A stretch of 64,000 nt of DNA. It comes from Paraphysomonas bandaiensis (Eukaryota > Chrysophyceae). The translations under genes and the position numbers were made by a program. The notes below the pieces were generated by a model that did no database searches, was not told where the DNA came from, and saw only the letters and a program-made list of their open reading frames with translations. The stretch lies in NCBI GenBank assembly GCA_965644295.1, contig CBFFRP010000069.1, positions 186,001 to 250,000 on the forward strand, written 5' to 3'. Below, in pieces: positions 1 through 11,200 of the stretch. The stretch's first letter is position 1. Every line of letters begins with the position of its first letter.

Positions 1-3000
1 GCAGAGGCAGCTACTTGGGATAATGAGGGTGTATTTGTGCGACTGGCGGAGGAGCTTGTTCATAAGCATGGTATTATATTTGTATCGTCAGCGGGCAATA
101 ATGGTCCTTGCCTCTCCACTGTGGGCGCTCCAGGTGGCACTTCCTCGTGCATGATATCTGTTGGCGCCCTGGTAACACAATCACTGATGAAAGCGGCGTA
201 CTCAATGAAGTCCTCTGTCCCTGACACTAATTTCACTTGGTCTTCGGTGGGCCCGGCTACCGATGGTGACATGGGTGTGACTGTACTTGCACCCGGTGGG
301 GCAATTACATGCGTTCCCAACTGGACACTTAACAAAACCCAGCTCATGAATGGGACCTCAATGAGCTCTCCTAATGCATGTGGGTGTATAGCTCTTCTTT
401 TATCTGCTGCGCATGCATCCAATATTCATGTTCCGGACACTCTTCCTGTCAGCCTTCTCTCCCCTGCTCGACTGCGTATGGCGATTGAGAATTCTGCGCT
501 TATGCTCTCACGAGATGCCGTCGATACCCTAGGACAGCATCATGGTGTTCTTCAGGTAGAGAATGCCTGGGAACATATCGTGAAGAATCAGTCGGACTCC
601 TCTGTGGACATCCCTCTCAGAGTAACAGTGAAATGTCAGCGTTTCAAGAGAGGCATTTACTTGCGACAGCCCTCCGAAGTGGCCACTGCTCAGACTTTTG
701 TTGTACAAGTGGACCCTATCTTTCACGAAAATGAGACGGCTGACACCAAAATACACTACGAGATGCGTCTTCACGTGGAGTCTTCTGCCTCCTGGGTGAC
801 ATGTCCGGAGTACATGTTGCTAGCGCAGAGTGGGAAGGTCATGAAGATAAGTGTCGATCCTACAGGTCTCCCTGTCGGAGAGCACTTCGTTGAGTTCGTT
901 CGTGGGTATGATGAGAATAACCGGGAGAAAGGTCCTGTTTTTGAAGTGCCTATAACAGTAATAATGCCGGAGGTGGTGCCTGCCCTCTCAAAAGAGCTCC
1001 GGTTAGGCGTTATCGAACTTCCTGAGACACAGAGACTGAGGAAGTTTATTGTCCCCCCCCAGGGCTGCACATTCATCGATGTCATTATCACAGACGAGAG
1101 ACTTTCCATTAATCCAGCAGATGGTTGCGATGATGAAAGTGATCACACCTCAAAAGATTCATCAACACGGATGATTGTGATGCATGCATTACAGCTTATG
1201 CCAGGGCAGCCATACAGAGACAATGAGAAGCAGGTGAGCATATCTCTAGTACTCTGTCTAATCTAAAATATATATGTGATATACGCAGTCATATATAAAT
1301 CTGACTCCAGGCTCAACCCACTGCGTGTCTTTTTCTGTGACCGAAGGTGTTACTGTGGAAATGGTACTGGCTCGATTCTGGTCCACCCTTGGGGATGTGA
1401 AGGTCAATGTCGTACTGAACTTCCGAGGTGTAATTCCATCTGTAAATCCTCTTTGTATATCAAACGGTAATCAAGTTAGTGATTTGGTCACATTGGCGGC
1501 GGAGTTAGAGACTGTAAGTATTGATCCCACTTCTAAACTGGACAAGTGGCAGACAACTATTCAACCCCTCAAAAAAGGTGAGGTCACTTCACTCGGTGAA
1601 AGGGATGTGCTCCCGTCAGGGACACCATTGTACCAGCTATTACTCGAGTATAGTTTTAAACAACGTTCTAGTGGATCCATCACACCAAGATGGCCTGGAT
1701 TGAACGATATGCTTTACGAATCTCCTTTCCATGGTCAATTCTATATGATTTACGACAGTCGTAAGTGTTTGATTGGTACCGGCGATGCTTGGCCTCGTGC
1801 TGTTAGCATAAAAAAAGGCGATCATACTGTTCGCATTCAGATTCGTCACGAGTCCCCTAGTGTTCTGGAAGGATTGTCGCAGCTGCCAATGGTGCTAGAA
1901 CGGTCGCTCACTGGTAACGGCGTGCTGAAGCTAACTTGTCATAAGAGTAAAATGGACGCACTGCTTGACGTTGCTCTCCCGCAAATGGATATTTTACGCG
2001 GAACTTCACAGAGTTTAGTATGGAAGGCTCCAAGCCCGGAAAAATATCCCAAGGGAACTGCACCTGGCGATATATTTATTGGTACAGTCAATTATATGAA
2101 GAGCAGCTCAAATGCAAGTGGTTCGGGATGTAGGCCGGGTGGATTCAAAGTTCAGTTCATTGTCTCTTCAGTCCAACCGGAGAATGTATCCTCCAAAGCA
2201 GATTCTTCCAAAACCAATGCCAACAACGATACAGCTGAGGTGGATAAAGAGGTAGATAAGCTAAAGGAAGTGTCGCGTCAAGCACTTGTTCGGCACTTGG
2301 AAGGAATAGTGGGCAATGAGAAGAACTTTGACAGACTATACGAGGCAGTTCTTGCAGAATATCCAGATTATGTACCCTTGAGACTGCTTCGCTTATCGCA
2401 CCTGATGAAGGTATTTTATCGAGGAGATCAAGTAAACGATGTCCAGATTCGCTTAATGGAAGAAGCAATAATCTGTGCAGATGGAGTCGTGTCCCTCATT
2501 GACCAGAATGCAATAGCGTTGGAATTGGGAACATGCGTTGGTGATGATGGTGCTGCTAAAGCTCGGAGACGGGAGGTAGAAAAACAGCGTGACCATCTGG
2601 TATCTGCCCTCTCTTTGAAGTGTCACGCTTTGATTAACATTGCCGGCATCCAAAACTGCGTTTCCGGTGGTGTTGAGTCCGTCTCTGATGTTGATTCAAC
2701 GTTTGATTCTACCTATAAGGAACTCAAACGATGGGAAAACCCTGCCACGACTGATTCGAATTGGAGACTACACGTACATTCATTGAAACTATCGAAACGG
2801 TATGGTTATGCATTGTCTCCATATTGTTTAACTTTTAAGCTTGTAGGTTCGGTGAGGCATTAAAGCGGATCAATGATTTAATCGCGAAACCTCTCACAAC
2901 AGACTCGTATGGTCCTTCTGATACTCTTAAATATTTAGAGAAGGTGGGCTGTTGTATGGCTTGAAGTATCATAAGCCTAATTTTATACTTTACAGGAACG

Positions 3001-3097
3001 CTCAAGCTTGGTGCGTGACCTCGGTTGGGATCATATATCTCGCTATTTGAGTGCTCGTGCGATACTGTCATCGGTGGACCAGTATCTTCCGTTTTAG
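1..3097 (+). CDS. TPP2: Tripeptidyl-peptidase II, C-terminal part (5' truncated by window)
   Basis: Giant cytosolic subtilisin-type serine peptidase that removes N-terminal tripeptides downstream of the proteasome. The reading frame is open from base 1, so the start codon lies upstream. The exons I infer are 1-1233, 1289-2799, 2847-2943 and 2996-3097; all junctions are GT-AG and in phase, giving 980 residues of partial protein. The oxyanion-hole motif SSAGNNGP (about residues 29-36) and the catalytic serine motif MNGTSMSSPNACG (about 115-127) match TPP2 closely, as does the PGGAI stretch before the serine. The long region after the peptidase domain is the helical/beta part typical of TPP2 rather than of bacterial subtilases. 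The protein ends in LGWDH...YLPF, resembling the family C-terminus. The Asp and His of the catalytic triad would lie upstream of the window. Confidence 0.93.
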
Positions 3098-4085
3098 AAA
3101 ATACATTCGAAGCAACGAAGTTGTGAAGACTGCAGAGTGTTTAGATCGTGCTCAACTGTTTGGTTACATTCTGTTTGTCACTTAATTAAATAGCAGTGAT
3201 ATATGCTTTATTATACAAATCATCATCTTACCTGAGTGTTAGTATATAAAGATCTGATTATTACAGGAGAGAACTACTTTTTGTTTAGCTACCTGAGTGT
3301 TAGAGATGTAGTTATTGTTAGTACAGCATATGTTCAGATTTACCTCTTTCACGACAAGAAATAATCATTGAAGAATTTTATACTCCAATTCAGATATTCC
3401 TATTTCAATTATCTATCGCCAAGATGTTAAACAAAATACTCATACATTCTTGTGGGCAAGTAAATGGGATCTATTATTCAACATAGTCACACCAAAATTG
3501 GTGTAAAAAACTAGTCACGATATATCACACGAACTGCAAATCCTTTTGGTTTCGTAACTAATCATTTGAGTGTGTTGCTTTGTGTGTGAGGTCGCTGGAT
3601 GTTGTTGTCATATCTGTGCATTGTAATTGATATAATATAGGTGACACTGATAACCCCCCAGACGGCAAGATTTCATGACGTTTGGTTCAACTTGAAGAAT
3701 ATATGGATATTCTGTTCAGAGAAAGAAGAAGAGATTATTCCTGTTAATGCTACTTGAGCGGTGGAGTCCTGTCTATGCTACTATGAAGTATCTCTTTTTC
3801 TATACTCTAACTCTGCTTTGACCTGATCTATGCTGCGTTGGTTTAACTTTACCTGCTGTGTGACTTTATCGCTCTATAATGCGTAGTTATATGCGGGTAC
3901 ATTTTAGGACTAGGTTTATAACTAAAAATGACTAGGTTGAGTCATTTATTACTTTGACTAGGTTATTTCACCAAAAATAGTGTGACTAGGTAATTCAACC
4001 AATTTGACTAGGTTGAATAATATTCCCTCAGTAAATGCTGTAGTTTATACTTTGAGGTTATGATATAGTAGTGAATGTCTGATTA
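3098..4085. other. Intergenic region downstream of TPP2
   Basis: I see no gene here. AT-rich sequence with a short duplicated phrase (CTACCTGAGTGTTAG near 3230 and 3289) and, at 3908-4014, a cluster of five GACTAGGT(T) motifs reported separately. Confidence 0.6.
3908..4014 (+). repeat. Cluster of five GACTAGGT motifs
   Basis: GACTAGGT occurs at about 3908, 3930, 3955, 3984 and 4006, four copies extending to GACTAGGTT, at intervals of 22-29 bases. Between copies the sequence alternates with ACTAAAAATG, TCACCAAAAATAG and similar. It is either a degenerate minisatellite or a protein-binding cluster; nothing else marks a promoter here. Confidence 0.6.
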
Positions 4086-4530
4086 TTTAGCAATAGGCGT
4101 TGAGACCTTGCATCAATTAGTGGCTAGAAGAATGCTAGTCATACTAGTTAGACCACTACCCGTAACTAATCAATACAAACTCTTTTATCCTACTATTTAA
4201 CGCTACGAAAGCTGCTTGTGCGTCGCCGCAAGCACCAAGGTGCAACCACTTCCGTTCGGTTATGATATATATATAACCGCGGTGAAGAATACAGTAGATA
4301 AAGACGTCTACACAAGTGACACTTATATGTGTCCCTTGTACCACACAAGCATTTGGCTATGGGTAGGTAGAAAATTATCTGCTGGCCACAAATGCGGCTG
4401 ATTGTACTGCAGTACTGCTCAGTACTCGTACTCCACTACTAGGAATTCCTACTCCCGAATAACAATGTTATAGTTTCCCGGAGAAATATCTATGGTACTT
4501 ATCCCCCAGAACACCACGAAAAGGTGCGAG
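4086..4530 (+). repeat. Dispersed repeat family R1, copy A (diverged)
   Basis: Starts at a TTAGCAATAGGCGTTGAG block and ends at a CACCACGAAAAGGTGCGAG block, the same two ends seen in the better copies at 5842-6215 and 12945-13466. In between it shares the blocks AGCACCAAGGTGCAACCAC, GACGTCTACACAAGTGACAC and TACTTATCCCCCAGAACACC. The centre is diverged and contains unrelated sequence (about 4260-4280 and 4390-4470). No coding capacity is convincing. Confidence 0.7.
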
Positions 4531-4989
4531 GCTGTCTTTATTTTTTATTAATGGTATGTGTTAATTTATATTATGAGTTTAGCTAAGTACCTCTAAAGGT
4601 CAAAATTTACACTATATCTCTCAGCGGTACAACATGAGCATACCAGAGTATTTACTCAGCTCAACGAGATAACACACATTGCAGCAGTATAACTGTGTAC
4701 AACATATAATCATCACAGAACTAATTCACGCAACACATAATACATATATGCATAACTTAACACATATACATACATATAGAGGGATGGATCTTCAGAGTCA
4801 GTATCTTCTGGTGCTATTATGGTGACATTGTTGATGACAGTGAGGAGTGCTCAAGAGGTGTGGTTTATCGGATGAGGTGCTCATTGTTGTGTGAATCACA
4901 CTTCCTGAGCACACAGACAGACACACACATACATCCGAATGCTGCAGAGGTCATACCACTCTCAGATAACACTCTTACTATGTCATCTT

Positions 4990-5666
4990 CCAGATAGAAC
5001 ACTTCCTACTCCCCTGCTTTGATCCCACCTCAACTTTCTACCGCTCCTCCTGGTGTGATCGATCCTCCTGTGCCTTCGGTAGTTCCCGGGCCATCTGCAC
5101 CTTCGGTCACTCTCCTTGGGGTTGCTAACAATACTCCTGCTGCTGGTATGTATCACGATACACGATCTCGTATATTCCACTTCATTTATGTATATATATA
5201 TATATGTCTATAGTACAATATCAGAATGATTGATTGCGTAGATTACATGCTGCAGAAGAAAGGACTGCCACTACGAAATCTTTGTTTCAAATGCATTTCA
5301 TGTAAGCATTTAACCTGCTAGAAACTATACTGTGTTTAATTTATAGTAATATATTTAAAGTAATATAATATATAGTATCTAATTATTATGTGTTGTCACT
5401 TCTGCTTCCAGTGAGCCCATACTGGCTGGATGCATCATGCACTTCAAATAAAACTAGAGGAATCACGGGTGATGTGTATGGCTATGCAGGAGGAGATTAA
5501 GAGAATGAAATCTACTGCGTCACCCCCACCGAATCCGCCTGCACTTGCACCATCTGCACCTCTCTTCTACCAGCTAAAATTCGACATGAACATCCAGCCG
5601 TCGTTTCTTCTACTCTCGTCGCTTATTATTATTAACTTGTACTGCTATTTTTATCTACTTCTGTAG
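4990..5666 (+). pseudogene. Possible multi-exon coding remnant, Pro-rich and coiled-coil
   Basis: Three segments look coding and are bounded by splice-like signals. About 4993-5143 encodes a Ser/Pro-rich stretch (STAPPGVIDPPVPSVVPGPS) ending at a GTATGT donor. About 5245-5300 encodes a charged helix (HAAEERTATTKSLF) ending at GTAAGC. About 5430-5560 encodes an amphipathic helix (KLEESRVMCMAMQEEIKRMK) followed by a Pro/Ala-rich tail. I could not join them in one consistent frame and saw no clear start codon. It lies between two R1 repeats, so a decayed transposon-associated gene is the best guess; a real low-complexity gene is possible. Confidence 0.3.
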
Positions 5667-5841
5667 AAATTTAACACTTTTATAGCAGTTTAAGTTAATA
5701 ATAATTGCGTTGACAACTCACACCTGTGTAATTGTTTTAACACATAACAACGTTACTTTAGTATCTACTATCCACCTACAAAACATGGTAAAATCACTTT
5801 ACCAGGTTTGGGCATCACATCGACTTTGAGCGAATACTCTA

Positions 5842-6215
5842 TTAAAAGTCTTATTATTAGCAATAGGCGTTGAGAACCTGCACCAACTTAGTTGCTAGAT
5901 GACTGCTAGACAAACTAGTTAGACCTACTTCCGCTCTGAGTTCTTAAGGTGAACCTCCCGGATGCTTGACTTCAGGCAGCCCAATACCCCGGTTACCCTT
6001 CAGGTGGGCCAATTCCCGGATGCCTGTTTATTCGTCAGAGGGCCCAAAGACGTCTACACAAGTGACACTTATTGGTGTCCCTTGTAACGCACAAGCATTC
6101 GGCTATGAGTGGGCAGAAGAATATCTACTGACTATATGTTTGCGGCTCACGTTAGTTTCCCAGAGAGAATCTCTCCGGTACTTATCCCCCAGAACACCAC
6201 GAAAAGGTGCGAGTC
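5842..6215 (+). repeat. Dispersed repeat family R1, copy B, with flanking 11-bp direct repeat
   Basis: A 374-base copy from TTAAAAGTCTTATTATTAGC to AAAAGGTGCGAGTC. It is flanked by CGAATACTCTA at 5831-5841 and 6216-6226, which reads as an 11-bp target-site duplication. Copy E (opposite orientation) has near-identical ends and also an 11-bp flanking direct repeat. Duplications of 9-11 bp are known for Mutator-like DNA transposons, so a nonautonomous element of that kind is one reading. An 88-codon open frame inside (5966-6232) has no recognisable domain and is probably incidental. Confidence 0.7.
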
Positions 6216-6226
6216 CGAATACTCTA

Positions 6227-6473
6227 GTATAAGATATGTGTGACATGACGTGTATTGGTTATGTGATGCCTATATATATGCTGTACACAGTTATACTGCT
6301 ATATTTTGTGTGTGTACTTTCGTGTAGCTGAGTGAATACTCTTGTATGCTCAGGTTGTACCGCCGAGAGATAGTAGTGTATGACTTGTATTGGTTGAGTG
6401 ATGGATATATTGAACATAGTGAATATAGTCTAGTATAGGATTTGTGTGACGCGACGTGTATTGGCATTTTATT
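6227..6473. other. Gene-free spacer within the repeat island
   Basis: No gene seen. Contains a repeated phrase, GTGTGACATGACGTGTATTGG (about 6238) and a variant near 6443, suggesting local duplication. Confidence 0.4.
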
Positions 6474-6557
6474 ATGGCTATTAGTAGTAGTACTAGGGCA
6501 GACAACGTAGTTACTGGTAGAAGGAAACGTGCTGTTGGTGTGGTCTATAAGACCTAA
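6474..6557 (+). pseudogene. Short coding fragment with a basic VVTGRRKR C-terminus
   Basis: An ATG-started 27-codon frame ending in NVVTGRRKRAVGVVYKT then stop. It is listed because a second fragment at 12130-12261 ends in NVVTGKRRRSSGVSYKE then stop: the same ending at the protein level with many synonymous or conservative changes. That pattern suggests a real protein family, now represented by fragments. Function unknown; the basic run could be a nuclear-localisation or DNA-binding tail. Confidence 0.4.
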
Positions 6558-6611
6558 ATATTAATTCAAATATTTATTAACACTATACTATTGCATTCAA
6601 GCACGTTTAGA

Positions 6612-6909
6612 ACCACACAAGCATTAGCTATGAATGGGCAGAACAATATCTACTGACTATACATATGAGGCTCTCGTTAGTTTCCCGGAGGAATCTCTCC
6701 GGTACTTATTCCCCAGCAGATCATCACGTTATGTTATGGGTGGATTAAGAAAGATATGGTTAAGGAAGAAAACCCAAAATCATCTGGGACAGGAGAAACT
6801 AGTGCGCCCATCTGATAATTCAGCGGTACCAGTGCATCGTTTACGTCTTCGAAGCGGTGCAGTCTGCTGCGTTAGCGCTTGTGGTAGTGTATCAATACTT
6901 TTGGAATGA
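6612..6909 (+). mobile_element. Mosaic of R1 repeat (copy C) and a copia gag-like fragment
   Basis: Positions 6612-6720 match the R1 family (CACACAAGCATTAGCTATGA, TTTCCCGGAGGAATCTCTCC, TACTTATTCCCCAGCA). Directly after, 6735-6800 encodes LRKIWLRKKTQNHLGQE, resembling the Gag N-terminal motif of the intact copia element at 49.7 kb (KIKMHLMKKNRNHLGLE). The frame continues to a stop at 6909 without further recognisable domains. Confidence 0.5.
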
Positions 6910-7284
6910 GATTTGTTTCCTCAATGAGAAGGAAATTTTAATCTATGTCATGAGAGTCACAGGTCACAGTGTACCAATAACTAAAATCATTGATTTATAA
7001 TTTATAACCGACTTTGTTGAAGGAGGTAAGCTGCAATGGTGAGAATCGCAGCTTCAACTGAGTGTTGGCCTATACAATGTTTGTGCTATAGTTTGGCTAA
7101 TTGGACAAGTTTCAAACTTGACTATTGACTACAGTGATGCTCAAAGAGACAATTGAATATAAACTTTTAGGGGTCAGGAGGACGTCGAATTGATTTCTGA
7201 TGTCACTATTTTATTATACTGAGTAGTATACGTTTGAGAAAGTTGTAACACAATGACATAAAGATATATACACCGAAAATATCA
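6910..7284. other. Spacer downstream of the PIG-S-like gene
   Basis: Nothing recognised; AT-rich and probably contains the 3' end signals of the minus-strand gene. Confidence 0.4.
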
Positions 7285-8886
7285 CTATGAACTACATTTT
7301 CTGGATACAAGGCGTCTATAACGTCTACACTCAACTATAGTACCGTAGAGAAGTGGCACTGCAACTGGAAGCCAGAACGGAAGAAGAAGGGCAGAGAGGA
7401 ATTCTGGACCATCTCGTGGATTCTCAATATCGACGGGGTCATACAACACCTTCCTAGCATTATTACACGCCTCTGTCAAGAAATCTACTGCACAGTTCAG
7501 CACAGACAAACGGCTAACATTTTCAACCACAGATAGAGATGTTTCCCCCAACGAACCGCTCCAACATTGCTGTGCTTTTTCCAATTGAGATACCGCGGCG
7601 TCTACACGTGAAAGATAACTGGACGACCGATGGAAGAAATGTGTCTGCTCCAATGTATGAATGTCATGGAGAGTTTTAACAGTTTTATTATGCAAAAATA
7701 CTGCCCAGACGAGCTTCAAAATGGAGGTCTCCATACTAGACACAACAACTGGAGAAGTGGTGCATATATCAGGGTCTGCCCCAATAACGTCTCCGCGTAC
7801 CTGCACACATCGTGCACCGGTGGCGTTCCATAAACTTGACTTCATGTACGAATCCGATAGGCCAACAGAACGTCGCACCAATATGACAAGCGAATGTGCG
7901 AGACGTTTGGATGCTTGTTCCATATACACCCCTCCAGTTGATAAGAGCCCAGCATCAAGAACCACAATGTTTCCCTCCCCATCAATTGGGTTACCCTTTT
8001 CCTCTGAATCCTGAACGAGCACCGTTAAAGATATCGTACTCGAAATACTACTGTCAACTAAGCTCTGTAGTCGTTTGTAATCCTCGTAGGTGGTATGGGT
8101 CACGGAAATTGTAAACTCGAAAGCCATGATATCCCGAAGAGAGGCCAACGCATCGAGAGCCACCAGGACAGCCTTATCAACTATAACCTCCACATCATTA
8201 GGCTGAATTCTACCACTTGATAACAAAACAGAGATATCCAAGGACAAAGACCGAACTCCACAGATATCTCCGCAGTTTGTGGCAACGTCCCGTGCAGTAC
8301 TCCACAAAAATTTGTTGATATTGCTGCTGACAGTCGACACAGACTCCTGCCATACAAAAAGTACACTAGGAGCATACTTGTCACGCCATATCGTAACATT
8401 CTTATTCAAATTAGAGTTCCCACATATATAACCACTATAGGTATCATTACCATTGACACCATCACCACACACATCGCTATACACATCAGCATCACTATAC
8501 ATACCACTATCAGCATCACTATCAGTATTACTATCATCAGCATCACTATCACTATCATCAGTATTACTATCAGCATCACTATCAGCATACATACCACTAT
8601 AAGTAACCAAACAACTACACTGATAATCTACTTCCATCTTCTCACTATGACTATCAGATAATTCATATCTCAAACATCTATGACAAGAAAACAAATCAAT
8701 TGTATGATTTCTATCAACTAATCTATATGTATCTAGTGTATGAGAGTGTTGTAATGTAGGAGTGTAGAGTGTATGATGGTTGTATGTATCTATCCAGTTG
8801 ATATCGAGGATAATGTAACAGATAAATGATAAGATGATAGATGAGAATACAATGATTAATTGAGAGATGAGTCTACTACCAGCCAT
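7285..8886 (-). CDS. PIGS: PIG-S-like GPI transamidase subunit
   Basis: Probable subunit of the ER-membrane GPI transamidase that attaches GPI anchors to proteins carrying C-terminal signals. Single exon, 533 residues, close to the usual PIG-S length. A transmembrane helix follows the start (LIIVFSSIILSFICYIIL, residues 9-26). A second hydrophobic segment lies near the C-terminus (LLLPFWLPVAVPLLYGTIVE), preceded by a helical region with the NARKVLYDP motif; this N- and C-terminal membrane topology and the 'PLF.P..VPLL' end are hallmarks of PIG-S. Residues about 97-137 are an Asp/Ser repeat encoded by an ATCACTATC-type microsatellite (8440-8600). It is divergent from the F-box gene at 9670. 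The call rests on motifs and topology rather than a search. Confidence 0.75.
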   Translation of the reverse strand: MAGSRLISQLIIVFSSIILSFICYIILDINWIDTYNHHTLYTPTLQHSHTLDTYRLVDRNHTIDLFSCHRCLRYELSDSHSEKMEVDYQCSCLVTYSGMYADSDADSNTDDSDSDADDSNTDSDADSGMYSDADVYSDVCGDGVNGNDTYSGYICGNSNLNKNVTIWRDKYAPSVLFVWQESVSTVSSNINKFLWSTARDVATNCGDICGVRSLSLDISVLLSSGRIQPNDVEVIVDKAVLVALDALASLRDIMAFEFTISVTHTTYEDYKRLQSLVDSSISSTISLTVLVQDSEEKGNPIDGEGNIVVLDAGLLSTGGVYMEQASKRLAHSLVILVRRSVGLSDSYMKSSLWNATGARCVQVRGDVIGADPDICTTSPVVVSSMETSILKLVWAVFLHNKTVKTLHDIHTLEQTHFFHRSSSYLSRVDAAVSQLEKAQQCWSGSLGETSLSVVENVSRLSVLNCAVDFLTEACNNARKVLYDPVDIENPRDGPEFLSALLLPFWLPVAVPLLYGTIVECRRYRRLVSRKCSS

Positions 8887-8929
8887 AGTGAAGGAAGAAG
8901 ACAGAGAGGGAGGTGGGGTGGTTAAGGCT

Positions 8930-9030
8930 GATATATATATATATGTGTGTATATATCTGTGTATGTGTATATATCTGTGTATGTGTATATATCTGTGTAT
9001 GTGTATGTGTGTATATATGTATGTGTGTGT
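8930..9030. repeat. TATATCTGTGTATGTG tandem repeat
   Basis: Three to four copies of a ~16-base TATATCTGTGTATGTG unit running into TATG/TG dinucleotide repeats. Lies just upstream of the PIG-S-like gene start, in the gap between divergent genes. Confidence 0.8.
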
Positions 9031-9125
9031 AAGCAGTTTGATACATACACACTGTATGTGTCTAGATTTAAATATATTACATATATATTATGTATTATCA
9101 TCAGGATAAAATATCAGTGGTGTGT

Positions 9126-9197
9126 GCCTTGATAGCTTAGTGGTAGAGCACTGCACTTGTAATGCAGAGGTCCAGGGTTCGACTCCCTGTTAAGGCT
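9126..9197 (+). tRNA. tRNA-Thr (anticodon TGT)
   Basis: A 72-nt cloverleaf with no intron. Acceptor stem GCCTTGA pairs with TTAAGGC (one G-U). The D arm is GCTT...GAGC, the anticodon stem CTGCA/TGCAG encloses the loop CTTGTAA with anticodon TGT, and the T arm is CAGGG-TTCGACT-CCCTG. A and B boxes (TAGCTTAGTGG and GGTTCGACTCC) fit Pol III promoters. A T-run at about 9197-9202 is the expected terminator. CCA is not encoded. Confidence 0.95.
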
Positions 9198-9202
9198 TTT
9201 TT
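9197..9202 (+). terminator. Pol III T-run terminator of tRNA-Thr
   Basis: Six consecutive T residues starting at the discriminator base of the tRNA, standard for RNA polymerase III termination. Confidence 0.75.
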
Positions 9203-9229
9203 GGGGTTTAGTATTTTTTTGCAGCACCT

Positions 9230-9475
9230 TTCCCAATCAATTACCTTTATCACCACTTCCCATCTCATGATTGGTTACCTACTCACCAATCAATTACTTT
9301 TATTACTACTTCCCATCAAATGATTGGTAACACTCTCTTTCTCTAACTCCTTCCCTCTTCACTAATCAATATCCTCTATTACCTCTTCCTATCTAATGAT
9401 TGGTTCTTATACATTCACATCTAACCAATCACTTATATCCCTTTCTATTTCCTATCCTCTAATAGGCTCCCATCC
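9230..9475 (+). promoter_or_regulatory. CCAAT-type repeat array upstream of the F-box/SPRY gene
   Basis: Three to four imperfect repeats of ~45 bases, each starting with CAATCAAT/CCAATCA (9234, 9287, 9363, 9425) and the first three ending with TGATTGGT (about 9268, 9322, 9398). The ends are inverted CCAAT boxes, so each unit presents the motif in both orientations. Known CCAAT boxes bind NF-Y type factors; that these do so here is inference from position, 200-440 bases before the start codon. Confidence 0.55.
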
Positions 9476-9669
9476 TAACTCCCTCATATCATCCCTCCTA
9501 CCTTAAGAGTTGCATAAACTCATACAATATTCGCATTAAAGCATATTGAATCCCATATCCCTCATATACACTATTTCAACATGTCAATTGATTATTTCTT
9601 ACAATACAAATCATTTTATCAATATTTATATTATAAAAAATCATTTCATTACTCATCTCTATCATATAT

Positions 9670-11200
9670 ATGGTGCATACAGTATCTATATCTCATTTAC
9701 CTGATGAACTCTGTATATACATTATATCATACTTTACATTCAATGAAATCTTCATATTTTCAAATGTTTCATATCATTTTTATCATCTCATTCATTCACA
9801 TACTTATCTTCATTATAATTTATTGATTTATTTCATACGGAAATGTTTCTTTTCTTCTATTCGACTGTATAATTCAATTGATTTTTATTTCAATTCATCT
9901 AATGGGAAAACAGCTATTGATAATATATTCATTTTATATGCAAGTATTCCATGCTGGCCGAGATTTATTGATTTAGATATCACTAAAACTTGTAGGGGTC
10001 CGGATCATATATATCGCGTTCATGTAGATTCTACAATTGATGACGATGATGAGTGGGTGGCGTATACTGGAGCTCTGGGAGAATCTTTTCGATCAATTGT
10101 GACCAACAACTGTTTCCCATATTTCTCGAGCTCTCAGGGTTGCTGCTATGATGATTCCTCAACTGACAAATATTTTTCAGTTTGTCCTTTTACTCGAGTA
10201 ATTTGTTCTCCTAGAACTAGTTCTTCCAAGAAGGGCCTTCCAGATATCGGACATATCTCTCTCTCATGCGTAGCATATTTTGAGGCTACAATACATCCTT
10301 CCATTAATCTGGAGAGAGTTCTACACGCCCACCGTGATAATACTATGTCCCCACAGGTCTTTTGTATTGGACTGTCTTGCCCACCTTTTTCCCTTCGTGG
10401 TCGACTTCCAGGCTTCGATACTTTTTCCTTGGGGTATATTAGTGACGGAGGGTTATTTTATCAAGGAGGAATCGGTCAAGAATTCGGAGCTTCTTCGTAT
10501 GGGCCAGGAGACACGGTAGGTTGTGGAATAATTTATCCATCGCCTAGCACAAGTGGAGTGGGAAAGATTTTCTTCACAAGGAATGGCGTAATTCAAGGAA
10601 TTCCTCTGAATGTTCTCAACAGCAGTTTCTTTCAAATATCCTGGTTTCCAACCATGGTACGATACTGGTTGAATTTTCCTGTAATGTATTATGTCTGCCT
10701 AAAATATGTATGTTTTCTATGTATTTTGTAGGGACTGGACTCTCACTACCCAGTACGCATGAATTTCGGACAGAAGCCTTTTGTGTTCGATGTACTTTCT
10801 TTTGAGAAAAATCTTTATCACGAACAAGTTCTCTACCCTAATCCATGCGTCTGCTCATCTGGCTGCACCACGTGTGCTCACAGAATAGGGCATCGTATTC
10901 CCCTTTCTTACCCCGCGGCAGTCATAGCAAAATCACTATTAAATGGAGGACATCCAGCTCATACCAATTCGTCGTTTTCATGCGTATTTTTTTTTCATCG
11001 CACACTTCGAATTATCAACTCTGAGTTGTATAAGTCTCAGGTATATGTGCGCATGATTTTGAATATTATATGTTGGTGTAATTGACACAATTGGTGATTT
11101 TATTTTACTATATACGATGTGAATACTTTCATGCTCTTGTGTTCAGAACGTGCAACCGATAGAAAACAGAAGTCTTGAAGACAGACAACTCGTGCATTAA
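9670..11200 (+). CDS. F-box and SPRY domain protein
   Basis: Likely substrate adaptor of an SCF ubiquitin ligase. The exons I infer are 9670-10656, 10732-11040 and 11147-11200, all GT-AG and phase 0, giving 449 residues. An F-box follows the start (LPDELCIYIISYFTF, about residues 8-22), the part that would bind Skp1. A SPRY domain covers about residues 195-355, with GYISDGGLFYQGG, YGPGDTVGCGI, KIFFTRNG and, across the first junction, LDSHYPVRMNFGQKPFVFD, a near-perfect SPRY ending. This order resembles FBXO45-like proteins, but the spacer of about 130 residues between the domains is not recognised. The start at 9670 is chosen because it leads directly into the F-box. Confidence 0.88.
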
